From the NCBI RefSeq assembly GCF_039537585.1, contig NZ_BAABAU010000004.1, forward strand, positions 1 through 64,000: a stretch of 64,000 nucleotides of DNA, given 5' to 3'. Both the position numbers and the translations under genes were made by a program. The first letter of the stretch is position 1; each line of letters begins with the position of its first letter. Of the stretch, positions 56,070 to 64,000 are shown piece after piece. The DNA is from Frondihabitans peucedani (GTDB taxonomy: Bacteria; Actinomycetota; Actinomycetes; Actinomycetales; Microbacteriaceae). Under the pieces are notes generated by a model that saw only the letters and a list, made by a program, of their open reading frames with translations, ran no database searches and was not told the DNA's origin.

Positions 56070-57889
56070 CCTGCGACCCCGATCTCGGGCACGGAGGCGA
56101 GGAGCGACCGCGTGTAGGGGTGCTGCGGCCGGTGGATGACGTCGTCGGCCGGGCCGTCTTCGACGATCGCGCCCTCGGTCATGACGACCACGCGGTCGCC
56201 CATCAGTCGGGCGACGGAGAGGTCGTGGGTGACGAAGAGCACGGTCATCGAGAGCTGCTGCCGCATCGTCCGGATGAGGTTGAGGACGCTCGCGGCGAGC
56301 GACGCGTCGAGGGCGCTCGTCGGCTCGTCGCAGAGCAGGACGGCGGGCGGGATCATGGTCGCCCGGGCGAGGGCGACACGCTGCCGCTGACCGCCGGAGA
56401 GGTCGGCCGGGCGCACCCGGGCGACCTGCGCCGGCAGCCCGATGGCCTCGAGGGCGGCCTCGACGCGGCGGAGGCTCTCAGCTCGGCCGAGACGCTCGGG
56501 GACGAGGCGCTCGCGCAGGATCTCGCCGACCGTCAGCCACGGGGTGAGCGACGACCCGGCGTCCTGGAACACCATCTGAGCGCCGCCGGGGGCGACCTCG
56601 ACGGTGCCCGAGGTGGCGGGCGTCAGGCCGGCGACCGCGCGGAGCAGCGTCGACTTGCCGGAGCCGGACTCCCCCACGATCGACACGGCCTCGCCGGCCT
56701 CGACGACGAGATCGATGCCGCGGAGGGCGTGGACCTCGCGCCTTCTGGCACCGCCGCCCCGGACGACGAAGCGCTGGTGCACGCCTGCGAGGCGGACGGC
56801 CGGGCGACCGGCGGCGGCTGCGACCGGGGCGGCGAGCGCGGGCGACACGGCGGGCCGCTCGGCGGCGAGCGCCAGGACCTCGTCGGTGGCCCGCCAGCAG
56901 GCCCGGACGTGCCGGGTGCCGTCGACCGCGGCGGATCCGTCGACGGCCAGGAGGGGCGGCTGCTCCTCGCGGCAGTGGTCGTCGGCGAGCAGGCACCTCG
57001 ACGAGTAGGCGCAGCCGCGGAGGCGCTCGGCGGGCGTCGCCGTCTCCGGGCGGAGGGTGCGCAGGATCGCGTCGCGGGGCGTCTCGAGCGAGAGGCGCGC
57101 GGCGAGGAGCCCCACCGTGTAGGGGTGCGTCGGCGCGCGCAGGACGACGTCGGCCTCGCCGAGCTCCGCGATCCTGCCCGCGTAGAGGACGGCGATGCGG
57201 TCGGCGATCTGCGCCGCGACGGCGAGGTCGTGGGTGATGAGCACGACGCTGCAGCCGAACTCGTCGCGGAGGTTCCGGAGGAGGTCGAGGACCTGCGCCT
57301 GCACGGTGACGTCGAGCGCGGTCGTCGGCTCGTCGGCGATGATCAGCGAGGGGCGGCCGGCCGAGGCGATGGCTGCCATGACGCGCTGGCGGAGGCCGCC
57401 GGAGAGCTCGTGCGGGAACACCGTGAACCGGAGCGCGGCGTCGCCGATCCCGACGGCCGACATCAGCCGGAGGGACTCGTCGCGGTCGTGCGTCGCCTCG
57501 GTGATCTGCTTGCCGACGCGCATGGTCGGGTCGAGCGAGGTCATCGGGTCCTGGAAGATGACGCCGAGCTCCTCGCGCCGCACGCGCCGCAGGCTCTCGG
57601 GCGACCCGGCGAGCATGTCGGTGCCGGCGATCTCGATCGAGCCGGTCGTCTGCGGGCGGGACGCCTGCGGCAGGAGGCCCATCATCGCCAGGGCGAGGAC
57701 GCTCTTGCCAGAGCCGGACTCGCCGACGAGGCCGACGATCTCGCCGCGGCGGATCTCGAGGTCGAGGCCCCGCAGGACGTCGGTGCGGGCGCCGTCGCGC
57801 TCGAGGCTGACGGTCAGGCCGCGGATGGCGGCCGCGGGAGCCGCGGGAGTCTCGTCGCGGCGGCCGGCGATCGGGTCAGGAGAGGACAT
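56066..57889 (-). CDS. Fused peptide-type ABC ATPases (DppD-DppF in one chain)
   Basis: 607 aa with two ATPase halves. First: Walker A GESGSGKS, signature LSGGLRQR, Walker B LIIADEPTTALD, then the oligopeptide C-terminal Cys element (CAYSSRCLLADDHC), which may bind a metal or redox ligand. Second: GESGSGKST, signature LSGGQRQR and VLLCDEPTSALD. Normally these are two genes; a single polypeptide ensures 1:1 assembly. It overlaps both neighbours, so expression is tightly coupled to the enzymes upstream. Confidence 0.93.
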   Translation of the reverse strand: MSSPDPIAGRRDETPAAPAAAIRGLTVSLERDGARTDVLRGLDLEIRRGEIVGLVGESGSGKSVLALAMMGLLPQASRPQTTGSIEIAGTDMLAGSPESLRRVRREELGVIFQDPMTSLDPTMRVGKQITEATHDRDESLRLMSAVGIGDAALRFTVFPHELSGGLRQRVMAAIASAGRPSLIIADEPTTALDVTVQAQVLDLLRNLRDEFGCSVVLITHDLAVAAQIADRIAVLYAGRIAELGEADVVLRAPTHPYTVGLLAARLSLETPRDAILRTLRPETATPAERLRGCAYSSRCLLADDHCREEQPPLLAVDGSAAVDGTRHVRACWRATDEVLALAAERPAVSPALAAPVAAAAGRPAVRLAGVHQRFVVRGGGARRREVHALRGIDLVVEAGEAVSIVGESGSGKSTLLRAVAGLTPATSGTVEVAPGGAQMVFQDAGSSLTPWLTVGEILRERLVPERLGRAESLRRVEAALEAIGLPAQVARVRPADLSGGQRQRVALARATMIPPAVLLCDEPTSALDASLAASVLNLIRTMRQQLSMTVLFVTHDLSVARLMGDRVVVMTEGAIVEDGPADDVIHRPQHPYTRSLLASVPEIGVAG

Positions 57890-58823
57890 CCTGCGCCTCC
57901 TCGGTCTCGTCGACGCCGGTGCCTGCGCCGGTGCGGGCCCGGACGGCGTCGTAGATGTCGCGCGGCTGAGCGAACCAGACGTCGTCGCGGCGGGCGACGA
58001 GGTGCTCGAGAGCGCGGGTGAGCTGGCGGAGGCGGAACGGCGCCCCCGAGATGAACGAGTGGACGACGATGCTCATGACGAGCGGCTGGTCGCCGCCCGA
58101 CACGAGGAGCTCGTCGAACTCGTCGATCAGCATGTCGGCGAACTCGGCGGCGCCGACTCCGCGGCCGATGACGGAGGTGGAGTCGTTGAGCTCCAGCGCG
58201 TACGGGATCGCGAGCAGGGGCTCGGACCGCGTCGTCAGCCACACCGGCCGGTCGTCGAGGCGGAGGTCGAGCAGGTAGCGGTAGCCGGTCTCGCCGAGGA
58301 GGTCGACCGTGGCGTCGGTGTGGGTCAGCCACGGGCTCGACCAGCCCTGCGGTGCCGCGCCCTCCTCGGCGGCGATCCGGTCGGCGACCGAGAGGAGGTA
58401 GGCCTTCTCGTCGGGCTCCGACAGGCCCTCGAGCGAGTCGGAGTTCGAGACGCCGTGGCCGATGAGCTCGGCTCCGTGAGCCCGGGCGTGCGCCAGGAGC
58501 TCCGGCGCGGTGTCGTACACGGCCGTGTTCAGGAGGATCGTGGCCGGGATGCCGAGTTCGGCCAGCCGGTCGAGCACCCGGAAGGCGCCAACTCGATTGC
58601 CGTAGTCGCGCCAGCTCGTGTTGACGAGGTCGGGGGCGGGGACGCCTTCGAGGAGGTTCTCGGTCTGGCCCGCGCCGAAGTGGTAGTCCTCGATCCCGAG
58701 GGCGACGTAGACGGCGAGCCGCCTGCCGCCCGGCCAGGTGCCGGGGGCGCCCTCGGTGATCGGCGAGTAGTCGTAGCGGTCGTGCGAGTCGAGGGGCACG
58801 TCGTCGCCGGTGGTGGTGCTCAT
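57876..58823 (-). CDS. Polysaccharide-deacetylase-fold hydrolase, allantoinase (PuuE)/cyclic amide type
   Basis: 315 aa. It opens DYSPITEGAPGTWPGGRRLAVYVALGIEDYHFG, a pattern shared with PuuE-type allantoinases and cyclic-imide hydrolases rather than with chitin deacetylases. No signal peptide, so cytoplasmic. NodB-fold elements: LLNTAVYD, LIGHGVSNSD, the WSSPWLTHTDATVDLL strand. The metal-binding Asp of usual deacetylases is not obvious in the ED dyad position, though His of GHG and of VVHSFISG are present. Likely opens a cyclic amide or deacylates a conjugate. Overlaps both flanking genes. Confidence 0.8.
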   Translation of the reverse strand: MSTTTGDDVPLDSHDRYDYSPITEGAPGTWPGGRRLAVYVALGIEDYHFGAGQTENLLEGVPAPDLVNTSWRDYGNRVGAFRVLDRLAELGIPATILLNTAVYDTAPELLAHARAHGAELIGHGVSNSDSLEGLSEPDEKAYLLSVADRIAAEEGAAPQGWSSPWLTHTDATVDLLGETGYRYLLDLRLDDRPVWLTTRSEPLLAIPYALELNDSTSVIGRGVGAAEFADMLIDEFDELLVSGGDQPLVMSIVVHSFISGAPFRLRQLTRALEHLVARRDDVWFAQPRDIYDAVRARTGAGTGVDETEEAQDVLS

Positions 58824-60358
58824 GCGGGGTCTCCGATCCATCTGTTCATGCCGACGTCGGTGCGGGCCGCCTGGGCGACCATGGCGTCGTAGGAGGGTTG
58901 GAGCACGGCGGCCTCCGCGTTCGTGCGCTCGATCAGGGGGAGCTTCCGGGCGAACGTCTCGCGCGCCTCGGCCAGCAGGGCGGGCTCGTCGACGGTGGTG
59001 ATCCGCTCGCCGTCGAAGACGATCCGGCCGTCGACCATCGTGAGCCGGACGTCGGCGCCGTACTCGCAGTAGACGAGCTGTCCGCGGACGTCGTTGAGCG
59101 GCGTGAAGGCGGCGCCGTGCAGGTCGAGCATCGTCAGGTCGGCGGCGTATCCCTCGCGGATGCGGCCCAGCCGGTCGCTCTGGAGGAGGGCCGCGGCGCC
59201 GCCGTCCCAGAGGCTGCCGAGCACCTCGCGGGCGGTGGGCCACTCCGAGCTCGGCCGACCGCCGATGTTGTGGATGAGGCCCGCGGTCTTCACGACGCCC
59301 CAGAGGTTGGCCGAGTCGTCGCAGATCGCCTCGTCGATGCCGAGCGCGACCGGGATGCCGAGGTCGAGCATCCTGCGGTACGGGGCGACGCCGCTGCCGA
59401 GCCGGAGGTTGCTTATCGGGTTGTGGGCGATCACGGCACCCGCCTCGGCGATGAGCTCCAGGTCGTCGGCGTCGGTCCAGACGGCGTGGATCACGTTCAT
59501 CCGGTCGCTCAGCAGGCCGAGGTCTCCGGTGTAGCCGACGAGCGAGCGCCCGCCGAAGCGCTCCTGCTCGGTGCGGAGGGTGCGCTGCACCCTCGTCTCG
59601 AGCATGTGCGCGAACAGCGGCACGCGGTGGGTCCGGCTGAGGTCGTCGAGCGCCTCGAAGTACGGCACGTCGACGCGCTGCGGAGCCGAGATCGACACGG
59701 CCGCGGTGAGGCGCCCGTCCGCTGCGCCGTGCCACCGCGAGAACAGGTGGTCGTACATCTCGAGCAGGCCGTCGGGGCCCATCGGCGGTGCCGCGTCGAG
59801 CGCTTCGTCGAGCGCTTCGCCGAGGGCCGCGCCGTCGTACCCGCCGATGAACGGCAGCTTCTCGCGCTCGGTCAGCGTGGGCTGGTCGAGGGCGAGGCTG
59901 GCGCGGATCCCGGCGTCTTCGTACGCCTGCATCATCGCGTCGACGATCTCCGGCGTGGGGTGCGGCATGACGAAGGCGTCGTCCTGCACGGTGGTCGTCC
60001 CGGTCCGAAGCATCTCGAGCGCGGCCAGCATCGTTCGGAGGTACGCCTCGCGGGGCGTCGGCCGGAGCGCAGGATCCGCCGGCGACTCGTAGAGCATGAA
60101 GCTCTCGAGCGGCATGCTCGGGAGCAGCCCCTTCAGGTGGTTCGCCGGCGAGTGGTAGTGGGCGTTGATGAGGCCCGGGACCAGGAGGTGGTGTCCGCGG
60201 CCGTCGACGCGCGAGGCGTCGGGTGCGGCGAGCCCGGCCGCTGCAGCGCCGATGCTCAGGATGCCCGCCCCCGACACGAGGACGTCGAGCGGGCCGACCA
60301 TCCCGGCTTCGGAGTCCTGGTCGTAGACGTACACGGAGGTGAAGAGCGTCTCGCTCAC
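58820..60358 (-). CDS. Amidohydrolase-superfamily enzyme (SsnA/ATZ-TRZ/deaminase-like)
   Basis: 512 aa from GTG 60358 (overlap GTGA). TIM-barrel amidohydrolase: metal HxH in NAHYHSPAN, then LFAHMLET and VIHAVWTD His residues, AHNPISNLRLGSGVAP, and GIDEAICDD with the last metal Asp. Similar to aminohydrolases such as guanine deaminase, SAH/MTA deaminases and atrazine-type hydrolases (COG0402). C-terminal beta strands complete the composite sandwich. It probably deaminates or dechlorinates/deacylates a heterocycle; which one is unknown. Immediately precedes the deacetylase-fold gene in the operon. Confidence 0.88.
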   Translation of the reverse strand: MSETLFTSVYVYDQDSEAGMVGPLDVLVSGAGILSIGAAAAGLAAPDASRVDGRGHHLLVPGLINAHYHSPANHLKGLLPSMPLESFMLYESPADPALRPTPREAYLRTMLAALEMLRTGTTTVQDDAFVMPHPTPEIVDAMMQAYEDAGIRASLALDQPTLTEREKLPFIGGYDGAALGEALDEALDAAPPMGPDGLLEMYDHLFSRWHGAADGRLTAAVSISAPQRVDVPYFEALDDLSRTHRVPLFAHMLETRVQRTLRTEQERFGGRSLVGYTGDLGLLSDRMNVIHAVWTDADDLELIAEAGAVIAHNPISNLRLGSGVAPYRRMLDLGIPVALGIDEAICDDSANLWGVVKTAGLIHNIGGRPSSEWPTAREVLGSLWDGGAAALLQSDRLGRIREGYAADLTMLDLHGAAFTPLNDVRGQLVYCEYGADVRLTMVDGRIVFDGERITTVDEPALLAEARETFARKLPLIERTNAEAAVLQPSYDAMVAQAARTDVGMNRWIGDPA

Positions 60359-61083
60359 GAGGCTCCTCCCGGCGTCGGCGCCTGCCAGGTGGCGATGCGC
60401 GACGTGCCGAGGCCCTGGGCGAGCATCCCCTCGGCGAGGACCACGGCCGCAGCCACGCCCTCGACGACGGGCACCCCGAGGGCCTCGGAGAGCGGCTCCA
60501 CGAGCTCGGCGAGCCCGGCGCAGCCGAGGACGATCGCCTCGGCGGCGTCCTCCTCGATCGCCCGGCGCCCCTCGGCCGCGAACAGGTCGAGCAGCTGCAG
60601 CGACGAGTCGGCGACAGCCGAGACGGGCTCGTCGACGGCACGCACCACGACCCGGTGGCCGAGGCCCAGGGTGAGGACGACCCGGTCGGACTGCTCGCGG
60701 GTGCGAGGCGGCATGGTGATGACGGTGAAGCGGTGGGCGATCTGGGTCGCGGTCAGGAGCGCAGCCTCGGTCATGCCGACGACCGGGCCTCGAGCCGCCT
60801 CGCGGGCGCCGGGCAGACCGGTGTCGCCGAAGCAGGCGACGACGTAGGCGTCGGGTCGCTCCCCGGGCGGGAGGGCCTCGAGCCGCTCGACCTCGACGAG
60901 CACGCTGAGGGCGGCGTGCACCTCGTCGATGTGGCTCTCGACGCTCGGCACGCCGCTCGTCGGGGTCACCGGCACCAGCACGGTGTCGGGCCGGGCCGCG
61001 GGCGTCGCCGCGGCGACGACGCGGTCCGTCATGGTCGTGGTCGTGTTGGGGTTCACGACGGCGATGCGGAACGGGCCGGTCAC
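60355..61083 (-). CDS. Asp/Glu racemase superfamily, hydantoin racemase-like
   Basis: 242 aa from GTG 61083 (overlap GTGA with the PfkB stop). Begins FRIAVVNPNTTTTMTDRVV, the hydantoin racemase/HyuE start with NPNT. First catalytic Cys in VVACFGDTGL, second in AIVLGCAGL, both with the family pattern. Such enzymes epimerise 5-substituted hydantoins or amino-acid derivatives by two-base proton transfer; a few relatives are maleate isomerases. Its presence suggests a chiral substrate with an acidic alpha proton. Confidence 0.9.
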   Translation of the reverse strand: MTGPFRIAVVNPNTTTTMTDRVVAAATPAARPDTVLVPVTPTSGVPSVESHIDEVHAALSVLVEVERLEALPPGERPDAYVVACFGDTGLPGAREAARGPVVGMTEAALLTATQIAHRFTVITMPPRTREQSDRVVLTLGLGHRVVVRAVDEPVSAVADSSLQLLDLFAAEGRRAIEEDAAEAIVLGCAGLAELVEPLSEALGVPVVEGVAAAVVLAEGMLAQGLGTSRIATWQAPTPGGAS

Positions 61084-61985
61084 GCGCGCACCTCGAGCGC
61101 CTCGGCGAGGAGCTCCGTGATGCCGAAGCCGCGGATCGCGACGCGGGCCGCCTCCGATCCTGCGCGGGCCGCCTCGACGGCGTCGCCGGAGACCAGGTGC
61201 GCGGCGGCGAAGGCCCCGCAGAACGCATCGCCGGCGCCGGTGGAGTCGACCGCGTCGACGGGCTCGCTCGGCACGAGGGCGACGGCACCGCCGTCGAGCA
61301 CGAGCGACCCGGCGGCCGCCCGCTTGATGGCGACGACGCTCGGGCCGAGCGAGGAGAAGAACCGGGCGGCCTCCTCGAGGTCGTGGGTGTCGGCGAGGGC
61401 GATCGCCTCGACCTCGCTCGGGAGGAACACGTCGGCGAGGGCGACGATCGCGAGGAGCTCGTCGCGGTGTCCGTCGAGGTAGTCCTCCTGGAGGTCGAGG
61501 TAGAGCGCGGCGCCGGTGCGCTCCCGGAGCCACGGCGTGAGCGCGAGCTGCGAGTCGAGGCTCATGGCCGAGAGCACGATCCCGTCGGCGGCGAGCACGC
61601 TCGCGGGGACGTCGTCGGGGTAGACCGACATGCGGTCGAAGTGCTCGTCGGTGCCGTGGAGCGCCCAGACCCGGGAGCCGTCGACGCCGTACGTGATGGT
61701 GTTGCGGACCGTCAGCAGGTCGCGGGCGGGCAGGTCGTCGACCTTGACGCCGGCCGCCCGGAGGTCGTCGAGGACCGACTCCGGCAGGTCGGTGCCGGTC
61801 GGGGCGAGCATCGACACGTCGTCGAGCACGCGTCGGGCGGCGAGGGCCGCATAGGCGGCGTCACCGCCCATCGCCGGTTCGGAGGGGATGCCGTCGTGCA
61901 CGGCCTCGTCGATCGTGAGGTTGCCGACGCAGACGAGCGACCTCCGCGACGCAGCGCGCTCGGCGGCTCCGGTCGACTCAGCCAC
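61080..61985 (-). CDS. PfkB/ribokinase-family carbohydrate kinase
   Basis: 301 aa from GTG 61985, overlapping the SIS gene by 8 bp. N-terminal signature VGNLTIDEAVHDG and MGGDAAYAALAARRV (substrate lid, di-Gly), and the C-terminal PfkB motif DSTGAGDAFCGAFAAAH, whose Asp is the catalytic base. Substrate is a sugar, sugar conjugate or nucleoside. Pairing with a SIS-domain isomerase and a peptide-type importer is like the kinase/deglycase pair of Amadori-product catabolism, which is the main functional hint. Confidence 0.93.
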   Translation of the reverse strand: MAESTGAAERAASRRSLVCVGNLTIDEAVHDGIPSEPAMGGDAAYAALAARRVLDDVSMLAPTGTDLPESVLDDLRAAGVKVDDLPARDLLTVRNTITYGVDGSRVWALHGTDEHFDRMSVYPDDVPASVLAADGIVLSAMSLDSQLALTPWLRERTGAALYLDLQEDYLDGHRDELLAIVALADVFLPSEVEAIALADTHDLEEAARFFSSLGPSVVAIKRAAAGSLVLDGGAVALVPSEPVDAVDSTGAGDAFCGAFAAAHLVSGDAVEAARAGSEAARVAIRGFGITELLAEALEVRA

Positions 61986-63165
61986 GGGACGCCTCGCGCT
62001 CGGCGACGGCGAACTTCGCCATGCCGAGGTGGTAGCCGATGAGCTGCGCGGGCAGCACGTAGAGCAGGGGGCTGAGCGCCTCCGAGACGACCGGCAGGCG
62101 CAGGATGTCGTCCGCGATCCCGTCGAAGGCCGTCTCGCCGACGGTCGTCGCCACGTAGAGCGTCCCGCCGTAGCGGTGCGCGTCGCGGCCGGTGTCGACG
62201 CCGCGCGGCACCGACGGCCCGCTCGGGGCGAAGAGGAACATCGGCTCGCCCGGCTTCTGGCTGTTGTAGTGGTGGAACTCCTCGACCTGGATCTCGACGG
62301 CGTGGTCGGGGCTCGTCTCCTTGACCTTCGCGGCACCGATGATGGCCGCAGCCCAGGTCGGGCCGCCGGCGGAGAAGAGGTACATGGTGCGCTCGGCCTC
62401 GATCCGGGCGATCTCGGCCACCTGGTCGTCGAGGTCCTCGAGGACCGTCTCGACGGTCTCGGGCAGGGTCTCGAGCTCGGCGCGGAGGGCCTCCGCGCCG
62501 TCGACGCCTCGGAGGCGGCCCACCTCGACCGCGAGGAGGAGCAGCAGCGACAGCGCGGTGGTCGACGACTGGGTCGGCCAGCCCACCCGCGTCGCGGCGA
62601 GCAGGAGGGTGTCGCCGCTCTCGACGTCGAGGGTCGAGCCGGGGGTGTTCGTCAGGGCGAGAGTCAGGGCGCCGGCGTGCTGCGCGACGAGGAGGGCCTC
62701 GACGGTGCGGGTCGTCTCGCCGGAGCTCGACAGGGCGACGACCAGCGAGTCGGAGGTGACGAGGTGCTGCTGGTAGTAGGCGAACTCGAGGGCCTGCACC
62801 GGCTCGCAGGGCACGCGGAGCATCAGCTCGAGGGTGCGGCGGGCGGCGATCATGACGGCGAGCGAGTCGCCGGCGCCGACGAGGAAGACCCGGTCGAGGC
62901 GGCGGCCGGCGATGCGCGCCGCGATGCCGGGGAGAGCGTCGGCGTTCCTCTCCCAGGTGGCGCGGATGGCGCCTTGCTGCCCGAGCATCTCGCCGCGGGT
63001 CGCGTCCACGCGGCGTCGGCGCTCGGGGTCCAGCGGGTCGTCCGTGGGGAGGGCCAGGATCCCGGCGCGCTCCTTCGCGGACACGCGCTCCACGACGGCC
63101 TTCTGACGGTCGTCGAGCGGACTGCCGTCGGCGAGGAGCGGGCTGTCGAGGGTCTGGTCGGTCAT
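61978..63165 (-). CDS. SIS-domain sugar isomerase/deglycase (GlmS-C/FrlB-like)
   Basis: 395 aa without the GlmS glutaminase half. Two SIS domains: FLVGAGDSLAVMIAARRTLE with SSSGETTRTVEALL at about residues 92-165, and LFSAGGPTWAAAIIGAAKVKE with a VEIQVEEFHHY segment around 265-300, the latter matching the Glu-rich lid of FrlB/AgaS-like deglycases. It probably isomerises or deglycosylates a phosphosugar conjugate made by the PfkB kinase. The charged 60-residue N-terminus with RTERR-type repeats is unusual for the family. Confidence 0.88.
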   Translation of the reverse strand: MTDQTLDSPLLADGSPLDDRQKAVVERVSAKERAGILALPTDDPLDPERRRRVDATRGEMLGQQGAIRATWERNADALPGIAARIAGRRLDRVFLVGAGDSLAVMIAARRTLELMLRVPCEPVQALEFAYYQQHLVTSDSLVVALSSSGETTRTVEALLVAQHAGALTLALTNTPGSTLDVESGDTLLLAATRVGWPTQSSTTALSLLLLLAVEVGRLRGVDGAEALRAELETLPETVETVLEDLDDQVAEIARIEAERTMYLFSAGGPTWAAAIIGAAKVKETSPDHAVEIQVEEFHHYNSQKPGEPMFLFAPSGPSVPRGVDTGRDAHRYGGTLYVATTVGETAFDGIADDILRLPVVSEALSPLLYVLPAQLIGYHLGMAKFAVAEREASRG

Positions 63166-63230
63166 GGCTGTGCTGTCTCCGGGATCGGGGCGAGGCGGGG
63201 GGAACGAGAAGAAGGGGCGGTCGGCGCCGG

Positions 63231-64000
63231 TCAGGCGTCGAGGAGGCGGCCGGCTCGGCCGAGCGCCGTCGCCACCGTGGGGTCGATGCGCGCGTCGTGG
63301 CCGCGGCCGTCCTTCAGGACGCTGCCGAGGATCGCGCCGTCGGCGCCGGCCAGGGCCGTGTCGATCGAGCGCTCGGTCACGCGGCCGCCGATGATCGCGG
63401 GCACGTCGTCCGGCACGACGCCGCTCGCCCGGAGGCTCGCGATGTCCGCCACGGCGTCGTCCACGCCGGAGTCGCGGGTCACGACGACCGCGTCGGCGCC
63501 GCCGAAGTCGAGCGCCTGCGCGGCAGCCCAGGCGAGATCGCCCGCGAGCGCCAGGCTGGTCGCCTCGTGGAGGTCGGCCCAGACCTCGACGTCGCTGCCG
63601 AGGAGGCGCTTCATCTGCGCGACCTCGAGCGAGCAGCCCTCGAGGTAGCCGGTCGGCCCGACCGAGACCCCGGTGAGGACCTTGACGCGGACGAACGAGG
63701 CGCCGATCGCGTGGGCGATGGCGACCGCCGAGGCGCCGTCGTTGTGACCGACGACGACACCGAGGCCGATCGTGGTGGCGGCACGGACGGCGGCGCCGAC
63801 CACGGCGAGCGCGGCGACGGTGGCGGGCCCGACGACCGCGGGCTGCGGCTCGTCGCTGGCATCCTGGACCATGACGTCGGTGAAGCCTGCCTGCTCGAGG
63901 ACGACCGCGTCCTCGGCCGCGTTCCGAGCGATCTCGGCGACGGAGACACCGGCGTAGTTGGCAGCGCCGGGCAGCGGCGGGAGGTGCAGGACGCCGACCA
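63231..64000 (-). CDS. BtpA/SgcQ-family TIM-barrel protein, N-terminus beyond the window
   Basis: The frame is open to the right edge; the visible part starts VGVLHLPPLPGAANYAGVS, near the usual BtpA beginning, so only about ten residues are missing. Later blocks are DVMVQDASDE, GASFVRVKVLTG, EVWADLHEAT, GADAVVVT and VTERSIDTALAGADGAILGSVLKDG. The barrel resembles phosphoribosyl-using isomerases and carries the SGC operon relative SgcQ. It is first of the visible operon genes, 65 bp before the SIS gene. Function of the family is unsettled. Confidence 0.88.
   Translation of the reverse strand, partial: VGVLHLPPLPGAANYAGVSVAEIARNAAEDAVVLEQAGFTDVMVQDASDEPQPAVVGPATVAALAVVGAAVRAATTIGLGVVVGHNDGASAVAIAHAIGASFVRVKVLTGVSVGPTGYLEGCSLEVAQMKRLLGSDVEVWADLHEATSLALAGDLAWAAAQALDFGGADAVVVTRDSGVDDAVADIASLRASGVVPDDVPAIIGGRVTERSIDTALAGADGAILGSVLKDGRGHDARIDPTVATALGRAGRLLDA

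Overview
The window is about 70% GC by eye, with strong G/C third-position bias, frequent GTG starts and many start/stop overlaps (ATGA, GTGA, TGATG). Together with a mycothiol-type glycosyltransferase, an LppP/LprE-like lipoprotein, an LAxTG surface protein and an actinobacterial kdp layout, this points to an actinobacterium, most likely Microbacteriaceae. No genus can be fixed from sequence alone. It looks like ordinary chromosome: no phage, plasmid, transposase, rRNA or CRISPR was seen. There is one tRNA (Arg, ACG).

Layout. 0-5.3 kb: a partial secreted protein, a hypothetical, two formaldehyde-dehydrogenase-type Zn alcohol dehydrogenases flanking a small membrane-anchored protein, a VOC protein and a WYL regulator. 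The second dehydrogenase seems to have lost its N-terminus next to a gene remnant. 5.5-11 kb: a coupled three-gene envelope operon (membrane esterase, MprF-like aminoacyl-phosphatidylglycerol synthase, GT-C glycosyltransferase). 11-19.2 kb: an arabinoside operon (GH39-like/CBM enzyme, GH127, sugar ABC transporter) with a divergent LacI regulator and a palindromic operator. 19.3-21.2 kb: an MDR oxidoreductase divergent from a TetR/AcrR regulator. 21.2-25.7 kb: small ORFs, two PAP2 phosphatases, a broken muralytic gene, tRNA-Arg, a 152-bp tandem repeat and a VIT1/CCC1 transporter. 26-35.6 kb: an LAxTG surface protein, then kdpFABCDE preceded by a 27-aa membrane peptide. 35.6-48.2 kb: DUF429, GNAT, glgX, an MshA-like transferase, a DHFR-like protein, lipoproteins, cardiolipin synthase, an SDR/MarR pair with an operator array, and an ABC-F protein. 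48.2-49.2 kb: a small secreted protein with a two-TM partner, then 51-bp repeats. 49.2-64 kb: TetR, an APC permease, GntR and a ten-gene minus-strand catabolic operon that runs off the right edge.

The most promising undescribed system is that last operon. A peptide/opine-type ABC importer is coupled to an allantoinase-like deacetylase-fold hydrolase, an amidohydrolase, an Asp/Glu (hydantoin-type) racemase, a PfkB kinase, a SIS isomerase/deglycase and a BtpA/SgcQ TIM barrel. No textbook pathway has this set. I infer import and phosphorylation of a glycosylated cyclic amide or amino acid conjugate, followed by sugar release and ring opening. A second striking signal is the octamer GCAGGATC/GATCCTGC, scattered across the whole window far more often than composition predicts and often spelled with rare codons.
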